The notes beneath the pieces were generated by a model that did not search any database, was not told the DNA's origin, and saw only the letters and a list, made by a program, of their open reading frames with translations. Of a DNA stretch of 40,469 bases, positions 12,001 through 16,763 are shown piece by piece. Source of the stretch: Verrucomicrobiota bacterium (lineage in GTDB: Bacteria; Verrucomicrobiota; Verrucomicrobiia; Verrucomicrobiales; Verrucomicrobiaceae); NCBI GenBank assembly GCA_963204975.1, contig CAUJJC010000332.1, forward strand, positions 1 through 40,469. Direction: 5' to 3'. Each line of letters opens with the position of its first letter. Within the stretch, counting starts at the first letter, position 1. The translations under genes and the position numbers were made by a program.

Positions 12001-12030
12001 CCCGCACCCGAAGTGGGGGTTAAGCCTTGA
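1..12030 (+). CDS. Giant modular surface protein with SdrD B-like and GEVED domains (5' partial)
   Basis: The frame is open from the first base, so the gene starts outside the window. The ATG at 28 is only the first internal Met, and residues here are counted from it; no signal peptide can be seen. Domain order: propeller-like repeats (1-115); SdrD B-like unit (120-270); GEVED domain (277-436); choice-of-anchor-A-like domain (441-707); two GEVED domains (711-1055); putative Ig domain (1058-1144); unassigned segment (1145-1580); SdrD unit (1585-1715); GEVED (1720-1871); two putative Ig domains (1874-2051); two short SdrD units (2055-2332); seven long SdrD units (2339-3449); one divergent unit (3453-3562); a DxDGDG calcium-type motif near 3590; and a C-terminal region resembling TIGR02597 (about 3710-4000). 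SdrD units carry DxNxNGxxDxGE loops, which bind calcium in this family. A structural or adhesive surface role is inferred. No LPxTG or PEP-CTERM tail is visible at the end (APPAPEVGVKP). Codon choice changes along the gene. Confidence 0.9.
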   Translation, partial: GHTCNYTDGMEFATNGKLYGIDGVDEHVYEINPSTGAIVLVSDTSVIGGLTGTPDVETLAWDSLNSRLIGVDNNTSSTTGHRFVEITLGTAGANVARGQFLPGTPGLPADADFEGAAMWNTCPPQPLLGVGNLVFKDLNNDGNYDAGEAAANVRVYLYALGQTAGTSVPIAQTTTDASGKYSFTRLLPGSYFVHIPASNFAAGQPLVGLVSVTGTGTGDDNANEDGIDNATPATNGISSAVFDLADNSEPTNSTETGFANTDDDTDDNNTDLTVDFGFTSPPTLDFGDYVDLPEASSTVVANLRIGTLTDAETVAQKNGAAVGDDNHNTDDEDGVTFTTFTPGQAATATITATNNTGANAYLNAWADWNEDGDVADANETLTSVSPATQITVSTSATANRTFTFNFTVPSTARGTVPVRVRLTSVTTPGADGADGNGEVEDHIVTLATTCASQLAIYNAIISNNLSTPSDIQGRAVVKSIIGTNSYSTGHLVSGTSTLAVAVQTSVAAGGGQINVVNGSFWIPSVAALNGRTVNFPGGGSLLHTPAFDFTTVFNSIAAESVTYAAMPTNSTINIPTSPAVSYLTVGSGVTNGTPAVFSVDGNTLLNNGNVQTIDLNLNGKTPSAIIINVTGTNVTYSASGENNNMLRDTTWRPKILWNFPSATTISTNKPLYGSVLAPNATFTASGGANEGSIMVKDYQGTIAVKLPYWTGGASLCTDASDFGDSLAFADASSTAVTNIKLGTNAGDVDSPATSNAAATADDTTGTDDEDGLSSSSLVIGASGSLTIVRSNTSGANAYLNAWIDWDGDGILGETHGGIPDQVISNTTIATGTTGSQAYTFTVPSSITAGTVHARIRITSTSNPGATDYSGNGEVEDHAVTISTPASDYGDLLHPTAAATGYSTTTTRSTVSVNLRLGATVDAEASVTPNAAATTDDNTGSDDEDGVTMPTMITEGQYVTIPVSVFNNSGSTAYLNAWIDFNNSGDFNNNVYSVAAAPTGEKLMTEVSVPTSASAQAINISFAVPTDSSPGVQRGVRFRLSSTSGVGPTGVAAAGEIEDYVVRICPSDLISPETLQQGNVGSAFTQAFTAPAATAPLTWVYSGSAIPGLSFNASTGVLSGTPTAAGTYFFRLSVTDATGCVDGNAYTLIVTNGSGSICLDPNAEDFGLGRRWGFVSSGLSADPGISVKAPFSNYGLLAGSSIHLRSAAGPITGLTYKAPCITSASRTLPTWGGSGRIFIDTGAGVPSGVVNFTNPDCSAFACWQSNVAGGYQYTLSVTPGVTVTPSGIYWEAHMFNITYVMVAVNGVPLATNVGPVASAMVDGDGSPQPHYYYYVPFTSPLSAGSTYNITLTAPLGIDPLTGDFSLLGCCPVTAGANPLIEWKMEDNYPSAIGNVSMPSYVDPCIFGTNGLNHSDDGTIMSTGASVLNGPKKTGSKARSTTGWDNTDQFTLPRPDGGFNDRVLTSSFAFQNLTSLAWGNFCMDLRRPAANAPTKFRAALIWFEGSYPFSSGIIPPPSAVKTAWTNTFTLTSTNAWTTMDLPFVNGTPLPAFGEVANEKLVLIVHAWDSGGAGPTAALEYDNVIISGTATCAPGLSLGNQVWGDTNNNGTFDAPGETGIGNLQVELLSAAGTSLVPAVTTTTNASGNYLFSDLPEGSYQVKVTPNVFFPLASPAMNLDNGVDNDSNGIQSASGTPAISPVIVLTTGGEPGSAGSTHVENTIDFGFRPAATDDFGDNSLLATAQAVKMSGLRIGGTVDAEYTSPANSTATGDDTSGQDDEELSLPSFFAGSANNLSIEVTNSTASVAYLRGWLDQNGDGTLSPGEQVINDSFAATIGTLTRSYSITPTMVGNGRGLRLTMTTNAAALSSGAVGSGEVEDYRVDIICPTMTITPGVLDDAIIGQNYNQAVAFNVTGGVAPFTWPTPTGIPAGMSWNAGTRKITGTPTTVGNNTLNLTVTDANGCVGNLSIPFNVQCPTIAINPTTLPIAYTDTPYYAQLTASGGLAPYTWAVSAGILPAGITLNSATGEISGVAPTDPINIPITIEVTDARGCVGQSTGLACVVFSLSIGNHIWLDTNCNGWFDGGESGVAGLAVSLYDKGADGIAYNADDLLVKNATTDSSGYYIFDSLVPGNFYVKFTPPAAYPLVTLNGVNLDNGVDYDSNAIQPGGGGTAVHSPVVNLSPGAEPTSEDGSSDTDLTLDFGLRPGFRIGDLVWADTNDNGLRDASETGLSGVAVSLMAPGANGAIGGGDDVVLLTTTTNAAGNYSFTLPAAGTFFVRVTPTVGFEVPSAVVVNLDNGVNNDNNGTQPGGPLTPVYSNLFTLAQCTEPGSTGSTNDEYSIDVGLAPSTLGIGNLVFRDDDGDNVADIGEGINGVTVQLYRSSQTPGVSTPIAITTTAGGGYYQFINLARGQYIVHIPAVMFGTTGPMKGMLSVAGVQTGAEDDNLGEDGLDSATPETTGISSRIVSLANNTAPVDNSTETGMNFADDNTLPGGDSDNDFTVDLGFYRWVGVGNFVFYDANGDGMASASEGVDGVRVELYSSTQTPGVSTPLEWTTTANGGKYLFNKRPPGIYRLHIPKTQFASNGPLAGKLSIAQGLFGDDDVGEDGLNDTSPQDEGVSSAELFLVAGVAPTAQNGETGVDSNSDDNTDAAINLTVDFGFQDPTSVGNLVYHDANANGHFDSGEGVDDVLVQVYRSGNVAGVSPPVAQVTTMSGGHYKFEGLAGGDYFIHLPSSNFEPNGPLEGLISMSGTATANSDDNVGEDGLDTASPVNTGISTAVFTLLAGSMPVNSSTESGYLATEDDANLQDANGNMTIDLGLVVPDPNRVGVGNAVFNDLNGNGLFSEGEGVDGVTVQLYNTSNTLIATTTTGSGGCYLFSNLAPGTYYVKLPASNWTGNGALKGLLPIAGQGGDTGLDDDLDENGDDPSSPSTTGVRSTNFTLAVGEEPTNYDSEIGKNTLIDEGLDENYDLTIDFGFYDRCGVGNVVFVDANGNGKADNNEGVSGVTVKVFPAGADPRFDTPIATQVTETTRKGFFLFLDLNPGAYFLHIPAAMFQSGGPLLGKASMTGVEATSVDDNVGENGIDPGDIADDGISTEVFILRPGSMPGGATESGLFGTADNNSPNGISGWNIDLTKDFGFVSNACIGNLVFKDLDRDGKFTNGVDVGVDGVTVQLWSGSTLKDTKVTAGGGLYEFCAPPGSYSIKIPASMFLPGAPLANLQATTLGTFMASGSTTVWQDDNGGQDASDSGNPLTNGAATGTFATAVSTMPGPQTGETGFASASDDLTETDVNLTIDLGFKPLPLTAGNLVFLDANANGKRDANELGIAGVTVKLFANSVDPETGTPAATTITGTDGAFMLQAYEEGQYFIHVPKAMFNTGGALLGKNSSPGAGSGTSDDNLDENGLDSATPTTTGVSTGLFSLVYGVAPVDSGTESGFLASADNAADANGDLTLDLGFRVPPPGTPLAGRVRRDLDGDGTATAADAPLAGVEVAVYLDENQNAILDPDESNAVLTTQSSADGSYLFEGLVPDAYVVQAQPLPGSLAIADSDGGSPEQTSVVLGARPVTYIDFLQCPCPDTFAQWQSQHDLGEEAGASDDPDGDGLDNLTEYALGSDPRRGVRSASAFRLEGTDGIDAVLRRPVQGHQDLRYAIEGSRDMAVWTKLTVVSTSTIEGNEEMLRYSSISHEAIFQAQGRGFVRLRIERDGDLDGVAEDVSFSPVQGFALRTFGAEQTTFSMPLLRDALYSGRITSVNDLALGISDAEGLKATLGTHRECFVEIVSGPMAGHCFDLDEMTTTDTQLVIEQSNSRNTASSFSTDLEGSRVVVRAHWSLGDLMPASRFHGTGSASTADRVLFFENGAYVVTWLLATQDGSKWVRTADSTFADMGRARVVTAAEGCFVQARGGSVTVPLVGEVRMTPIMRKTVSAMNLGGTGSALPQAPGNLNHTRVGDTMRLWTADAIPGATAFEAFTRSPAGWTRDADQTPVDSATILVPFRAFFLAPPAPEVGVKP
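7042..10371 (+). repeat. Seven tandem long SdrD B-like units
   Basis: Units of roughly 150-160 codons begin near 7042, 7519, 7984, 8473, 8932, 9421 and 9901. Each opens with a VGN-V-F-D-N-G core and a GxxGVTVQLY strand, then has a PGxYFxHIPA segment. This is followed by about 85 residues with DDNxGEDGLD, TGIS and ETG signatures, ending in LTxDLGF or LTxDFGF. One further unit of the same long type lies far away, at 385-850. The units near 4779, 6190 and 6613 are a shorter type with NLDNGVDNDSNG instead. The repeats have diverged at the DNA level, so the array is not a recent expansion. Confidence 0.85.
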
Positions 12031-12295
12031 GGTGGCGATGGGTGGGGGGGATAATTTGTTAGGCCGGATTTGCGCTGATGGAAGTTCTTGAACGACTGAC
12101 TGAACCTTGCCAAAACTAACAATTCTTTCTCGGCGATTTGCCTTCGAGACATCATTCGCGGACACCGGCTGTGTTCCAATGAGTGATCAGCGGAGGCAAC
12201 GATGCCGATGGTGAAAGATGGAATCTGCACTCATGGATTGAGACCGCCGATCCACGGAGCCTTGGCTTGTATATTGACCGAACATCAACACAACA
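12031..12295. other. Convergent intergenic region
   Basis: This spacer separates the 3' end of the giant gene from the 3' end of the minus-strand gene. Small open frames here are short and lack protein-like character. A weak dyad occurs at the end of the giant gene (ACCCG/TGGGGGT), but no stem followed by a T tract was found for either strand. Confidence 0.5.
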
Positions 12296-15200
12296 TCACT
12301 TCGCCACCGCTGCGGTCTGCTGTTTTTGATATTCCAGCATCAGGGCGACTTCCTGGCCTGGCTCGGTCGAAAGAATGGCGGTGATGAGAGGTGAGAGCTG
12401 GAAAGGCACAGTGCCGCCGTAACGGAGGAACCGTTCTAGGTCAGCGCGAGCTACAGAGAGGCCTGGGTGGTCGATCTCGGCAAAGGTGATGAGGCGAGCG
12501 CTGAGTTCAGAACCCGTGAAAGGGTAGGGTGTGCCCCAGGCCTCTATGGCGAACAGACGTTCTTTTGGGCTGAGGCTGTCGGCAAGATGGGTGAGGAGCT
12601 TGTTGCGTGTCTCGCTGTAGTAGCCCTCCTCAAACGGCGTGCGCAGAGCCTCAAAGAGAATGCGGGCGATGCGTTGGTTGCGGGGAGCCTCTCGGGTGGC
12701 CATGTGGTTAAGCCGTTGTTTGATCAACTGGACGAGCCTCCAGTCAAGCCATGGGGAGCGCCGCATGGCTGTGAGAGCGTCGCAAAGTGCTTGTGCTTCC
12801 AGGTCTGGTTTGCCTGCGGTGGATAAGCTCATGGCGGTGAGGGCCAGACGCGTATCGGGCAGATACTTGTCGAGAGTCTCGGCAGCAGCGGCAGCCCGAG
12901 GATCGCCTGTGAGAGCTGTAGCGATAGCAAAAGTGAGGTGCTCGCTGATGGTGTGTGGCGTGCGGTTGCCCATGAGGTTGAGATAACCGCTGTAGTCTTC
13001 AGCATTGGCGTAGGCATCGACTTCCTTTTTGGCACGGAGCGCACCAGCGGCTTCTCCGGCATGATGGATGATGAGGTCGATCAGGTCGGCCCGTTCGCTG
13101 AACGTTTCGCAGCGCTCATAGGCCAGCCTTTGCTTGTCGAGATCACCGTTGAGGAAGGGGATGTCGAGCTTGCGCGTAGCGGCTACGTTGAAGATATGGC
13201 GCAGGGGTTCTTCGAGGGTTCTTCCCATGTTCTGTGCAGAGGCGAACTCGAGGATGTTGCGGTCATCGGTGTTTACCTTTGAGGTTTCGAGCGCCACCAA
13301 ACGTGAATAGAGCGCATTCGCCAAGCAGCGGCTGAAGAAGCCTTCAGCAGTGTTGGTATGCCAGAGCCGTGCGCAGGCTTCGCCATAGATCGGTTGCTGA
13401 AGGCGCTGGCGAACGAGCGCTAGATCCCAGGGTGTAGCCTGCGGCGAACACACAAAGAGGAAGTCGGAACCGTGGGTATTCCAGACCTCCACTTTCTCAA
13501 ACTCGGAGCACAGCGTGCTGATGATCAGCTTGATAGTTTCGGGGTCTGTCTCATAGCCCTGCAACCACTGGCAGAAAATGCCATCGGGAGCGAGCCGACG
13601 CTTGGCGCTTTGGTAGAACTCCTGGGTGTAGAGATTGGCGACTCCTGCCCGGTAGGGATTGGATGGCTCGGAAGCAATCAAGTCATAGACCATGCCTTGT
13701 GATTGCAGCACCTCGCGTCCGTCACTGACCACGAGCCGCACCTTGGGATTGTCCAAAGCGCAGCGATTTACGCTGCTGAACTCACGGGCAATATCGGACG
13801 CGCGTGATTCGATCTCGATGGCATCCACACGGTTGACCGAGGGCAATGCTGCCAGCCACCCGGCAGTGGAGCCGGTGCCAAGCCCGACCACGCAGCAGTT
13901 TCTCACTTCTCGTGGATGAACGATGGCACCTACGAGGCCAAACATCACCTGGGTGGCAGCATCTCCGAGAGCGGAGCCGTCGGATTTGCCATTGGTGAGA
14001 AATGTGTGCTGATCCTGGCCAACCATGACAGCCACATTGGCGTCGCGTCCATCGAAGGCCTTCACCATCAGGCGTCGCGTATTGCGAGTCCATTGTTCCA
14101 AGGAGAGCGAGTCCTTGGGATAGTCTGGCAGTCGTCCGTAGCCGATAGGTGACTGCAACCAAGCAGCGGTAGGGCCGGTGGCTAGAATGGCCATCGCTGC
14201 GCATGTGCCGAGCCCGATAAGCGAGGTCAATGAGGCTGCTGTGCGAGGCTCGCCATGACGACGCCCAAGGAGGAATGAAAGGGCCGACATACCTCCGATC
14301 AGGACTGCCACGATGATCCAGGTGGTGCGCGCCGAAAGCAGCGGCACCAGCACAAAACCTCCCAGCAACGAGCCCGAAATGGAGCCCACCGTGTTCCAGA
14401 AATAGGCGCGGCCAAGCTGGCGGCCCACCCCTGCATTGCCCCGGCCAAGCAGCGAGACGAGCAAGGGGAACTGAATGCCTGACAACAGCGCTGGCATAAA
14501 AATTAGCAAGGCAATTATGGCAAACCATCCGGCTGCTAGAGGAGCAAAGCCGAAGCCGCGGAGTGATTCATTGATGACCAGGGCTCCATAACTCACCCGG
14601 TCGCCCAGCGCGTAGGGCAGCAACACGAAGAAGGCCTGCATGGCTGAGATCAAGGTAAAGCCGCTGAGCCGGGGTTCCATCTGCTTGAGCAATAACGAAT
14701 AGATCACTCCGCCCAGTCCAATTCCGGCAAGCACGACGCAAAGAATCAATCCAAAGCCATAGACCGTGCTACCCAGCAGAGGCGTGGCGACTCGATACCA
14801 GACCAGCTCAGCAACGAAGAAGGTGAAACCACTGAGAAAAGCCGCCATCAGAACGAACCAGCCAGGTGCATTGGCTTTGACCTCAGTCTCGAAGACTGAG
14901 GAAGCGTCCGTTTTGTCGGGGGTAGTTTTTTGTTCGGTTAATCGTGATAGCACTCCGGCGATCACGGCGATCAAGGCATTGGCCAGGACGGCGATCATGA
15001 GAGTGGAGCGGTTGCCTAGCGTTGGTAGCATAGCGAAGGTGCCCAGGCCTGCGCCTGTGAGCGCGCCTGCCACATTGATGCCGTAGAACAGGGCGGTGTC
15101 CGAGCGGCGGTCGTCATCCCGCCGTTGAGCAAACTTCATCGCCACGGGCAACGTGCCGCCCATGAGAAAGCACGGCAGACCAAGCACGAGACCTGTGACG

Positions 15201-15583
15201 GCAATCTGTAGCACCGTTGCCCAGAATAGTCCCAGCGAGTCCGCGCCTCCCGTCGAAGCATAGATGCTGCGGGCCTTCTCAAGCAGAAAGGGCGTGAGAC
15301 AGGCTCCAAGCGCGATTCCGGCTTCGAGAAAGGCGTAGAACTTCAATGGTGAATGAGTCCGCTCAGCGCGTGATCCAAACCATGCACCGCCAAATCCAAG
15401 GCCCGCCATGAACACTGCAAGCACCGCCGAGGCCGCAGGAGCGGCACCTCCAAAAATCAGCCGAAACTCGCGGAGCCAGACGCTTTGGTAGATCAGCGAA
15501 CAGAGGCCGGATCCGAAAAGAACGAGTCCGAGCACCACCGGAGTAAACCATGGGCGAGAGACGGGAGAGGAGGAAGTTGGCAT
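12296..15583 (-). CDS. Fused MFS-type membrane / spermidine synthase-like protein
   Basis: About 1095 residues. The first ~465 are highly hydrophobic membrane segments (for example GLVLFGSGLCSLIYQSVWLR and FLMGGTLPVA), as in the MFS_SpdSyn fusion family. A Rossmann-type polyamine-synthase-like domain follows, with a nucleotide-binding motif VVGLGTGSTAGW near residue 564, an acidic IEIES strand end, and VSDGREVL. The segment IASEPSNPYRAGVANLYTQE is typical of these fusions. It lacks the DSSDP-like catalytic Asp of true spermidine synthases, so polyamine synthesis is unproven. The last ~270 residues are helical and possibly TPR-like. The frame is open to an ATG at 15607. I prefer the ATG at 15583 because the upstream Met sits inside the likely promoter. 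The gene is monocistronic and converges on the giant gene. Confidence 0.85.
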   Translation of the reverse strand: MPTSSSPVSRPWFTPVVLGLVLFGSGLCSLIYQSVWLREFRLIFGGAAPAASAVLAVFMAGLGFGGAWFGSRAERTHSPLKFYAFLEAGIALGACLTPFLLEKARSIYASTGGADSLGLFWATVLQIAVTGLVLGLPCFLMGGTLPVAMKFAQRRDDDRRSDTALFYGINVAGALTGAGLGTFAMLPTLGNRSTLMIAVLANALIAVIAGVLSRLTEQKTTPDKTDASSVFETEVKANAPGWFVLMAAFLSGFTFFVAELVWYRVATPLLGSTVYGFGLILCVVLAGIGLGGVIYSLLLKQMEPRLSGFTLISAMQAFFVLLPYALGDRVSYGALVINESLRGFGFAPLAAGWFAIIALLIFMPALLSGIQFPLLVSLLGRGNAGVGRQLGRAYFWNTVGSISGSLLGGFVLVPLLSARTTWIIVAVLIGGMSALSFLLGRRHGEPRTAASLTSLIGLGTCAAMAILATGPTAAWLQSPIGYGRLPDYPKDSLSLEQWTRNTRRLMVKAFDGRDANVAVMVGQDQHTFLTNGKSDGSALGDAATQVMFGLVGAIVHPREVRNCCVVGLGTGSTAGWLAALPSVNRVDAIEIESRASDIAREFSSVNRCALDNPKVRLVVSDGREVLQSQGMVYDLIASEPSNPYRAGVANLYTQEFYQSAKRRLAPDGIFCQWLQGYETDPETIKLIISTLCSEFEKVEVWNTHGSDFLFVCSPQATPWDLALVRQRLQQPIYGEACARLWHTNTAEGFFSRCLANALYSRLVALETSKVNTDDRNILEFASAQNMGRTLEEPLRHIFNVAATRKLDIPFLNGDLDKQRLAYERCETFSERADLIDLIIHHAGEAAGALRAKKEVDAYANAEDYSGYLNLMGNRTPHTISEHLTFAIATALTGDPRAAAAAETLDKYLPDTRLALTAMSLSTAGKPDLEAQALCDALTAMRRSPWLDWRLVQLIKQRLNHMATREAPRNQRIARILFEALRTPFEEGYYSETRNKLLTHLADSLSPKERLFAIEAWGTPYPFTGSELSARLITFAEIDHPGLSVARADLERFLRYGGTVPFQLSPLITAILSTEPGQEVALMLEYQKQQTAAVAK

Positions 15584-15597
15584 AATGGTTGATATAT

Positions 15598-15626
15598 AAA
15601 ATATCATAATTATAAAGACGGGTCAA
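15598..15626 (-). promoter_or_regulatory. Candidate sigma-70 promoter for the MFS/spermidine synthase-like gene
   Basis: Read on the minus strand, TTGACC (15626-15621) is followed after 17 bases by TATTTT (15603-15598), in a local AT-rich patch. Transcription would begin near 15591, leaving a leader of only about 7 bases before the ATG at 15583 and no room for a Shine-Dalgarno sequence. If correct, the ATG at 15607 is not transcribed and the message is nearly leaderless. Confidence 0.4.
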
Positions 15627-15918
15627 CAAAGGGGTGGAAAACAAACTTTTCCTCAGTGCCACCTCCGGCTCCAGATTTGCAGGTCGGCCGCCTTGGGTCG
15701 GAAGGTCAATGGATGTCGTGTCGCTCGCGAAAGCACCGTGTGCTGAGTAGAGATTCCAGAGGTCCTAGGCTCGGCGCGTGAAGGGTGTATGTCCCATCAG
15801 CAGCGTAGCATCCGCGACGATCTGCGCGGCGCGCTGGAGCACCCGAGTAAAGCAGGCTTGGAGAAATTGAATAGGATGCTGTTACTGTGGAGTCGATGAG
15901 GCGTTAGTTGAGGGAGTC
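15608..15918. other. Divergent intergenic region
   Basis: This 311-base spacer separates the divergent starts of the MFS/spermidine synthase-like gene and the fatty acid hydroxylase gene. The left edge holds the -35 element of the minus-strand promoter. The right edge has GAGGGAG just before the ATG at 15919. A 38-codon open stretch on the minus strand (15881-15765) reads like a protein tail but has no start. No convincing plus-strand promoter was seen. Confidence 0.5.
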
Positions 15919-16749
15919 ATGAACAAAGACAAAACCTTCCTCAGTGTCCTGGTCGCGTTGATCGTGCTTTCGATCATCTTCTTCATTGTGGAGCGCTTGA
16001 TTGGGCGGGTGACGGGCGGAGGGCGGAATCAGCCCATCATCAGGAAAGGATGGTGGACAGATGTGGTCTATTGGTTTGCGACCGTCCTGCTGACCAAGCC
16101 GATGGTGCGGATCGTTTTGATTTTGCCGCTGGGGTTGCTCATTCTCGCGAACGTGACTTCCAAGGACCTCCTGCAGGCGGGCGACTACAAGGGCTATGGT
16201 CCGCTGAGCCGTCAGCCGCTGTGGTTACAGGCGGTGCAAATTTATGCGCTCGTCGATTTCATCAGCTATTGGACGCATCGTTTGTTTCATCGCGGCCGCT
16301 GGTGGCCCTTCCATGCGGTGCATCACAGCTCTGAGGAACTCGACTGGCTGGCCAGCGTGCGGGTGCATCCAGTCAATGATTTGATCAACAAGCTGGCGCA
16401 AGCTGTGCCAGTGCTCCTCATGGGCTACAATCCCATGGTGACGCTGAGCACCGCACCCGTGCTGACGTTTTATGCCATCCTGCTCCACGCGAATGTGAAC
16501 TGGGACTTCGGTCCGCTGCGCAGTGTGATTGCGACGCCGGTGTTCCATCGCTGGCATCACTCGAAGGAGCGCGAGGCCTGGGACAAGAACTTCGCCGGGC
16601 TGCTGCCGGTCTGGGACATCCTGTTCGGCACTTACTACATGCCGAAGGGACGCTATCCTGAAAACTTCGGCATCCACGATGAGATGCCAAAGGGATTCCT
16701 CGGGCAGATGTGGAGGCCGTTTGTGTGGGCCTTCGGAAGGAGGTTGTAG
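15919..16749 (+). CDS. Sterol desaturase / fatty acid hydroxylase family membrane protein
   Basis: 276 residues, a normal length for the FA_hydroxylase (PF04116) family of integral membrane di-iron enzymes, which hydroxylate or desaturate lipids. The three histidine clusters that bind the iron centre are present: HRLFH (H120, H124), HAVHH (H132, H135, H136) and HRWHH (H210, H213, H214), with a further His at 190. Hydrophobic segments occupy roughly 8-25, 50-78, 105-118 and 160-192. The ATG is preceded by GAGGGAG with a short spacing. The substrate cannot be told from sequence. The stop lies only 14 bases from the stop of the convergent DUF1501 gene, with no obvious terminator between them. 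Confidence 0.9.
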   Translation: MNKDKTFLSVLVALIVLSIIFFIVERLIGRVTGGGRNQPIIRKGWWTDVVYWFATVLLTKPMVRIVLILPLGLLILANVTSKDLLQAGDYKGYGPLSRQPLWLQAVQIYALVDFISYWTHRLFHRGRWWPFHAVHHSSEELDWLASVRVHPVNDLINKLAQAVPVLLMGYNPMVTLSTAPVLTFYAILLHANVNWDFGPLRSVIATPVFHRWHHSKEREAWDKNFAGLLPVWDILFGTYYMPKGRYPENFGIHDEMPKGFLGQMWRPFVWAFGRRL

Positions 16750-16763
16750 GCGGAGTTTGCGAG

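Noticed and set aside
15765..15881. 38-codon minus-strand open stretch that reads like a protein C-terminus (QRAAQIVADATLLMGHTP)
   Set aside because: It has no usable start, is closed by a stop just upstream, and is too short to assign; it may be a decayed gene tail, but the evidence is insufficient.
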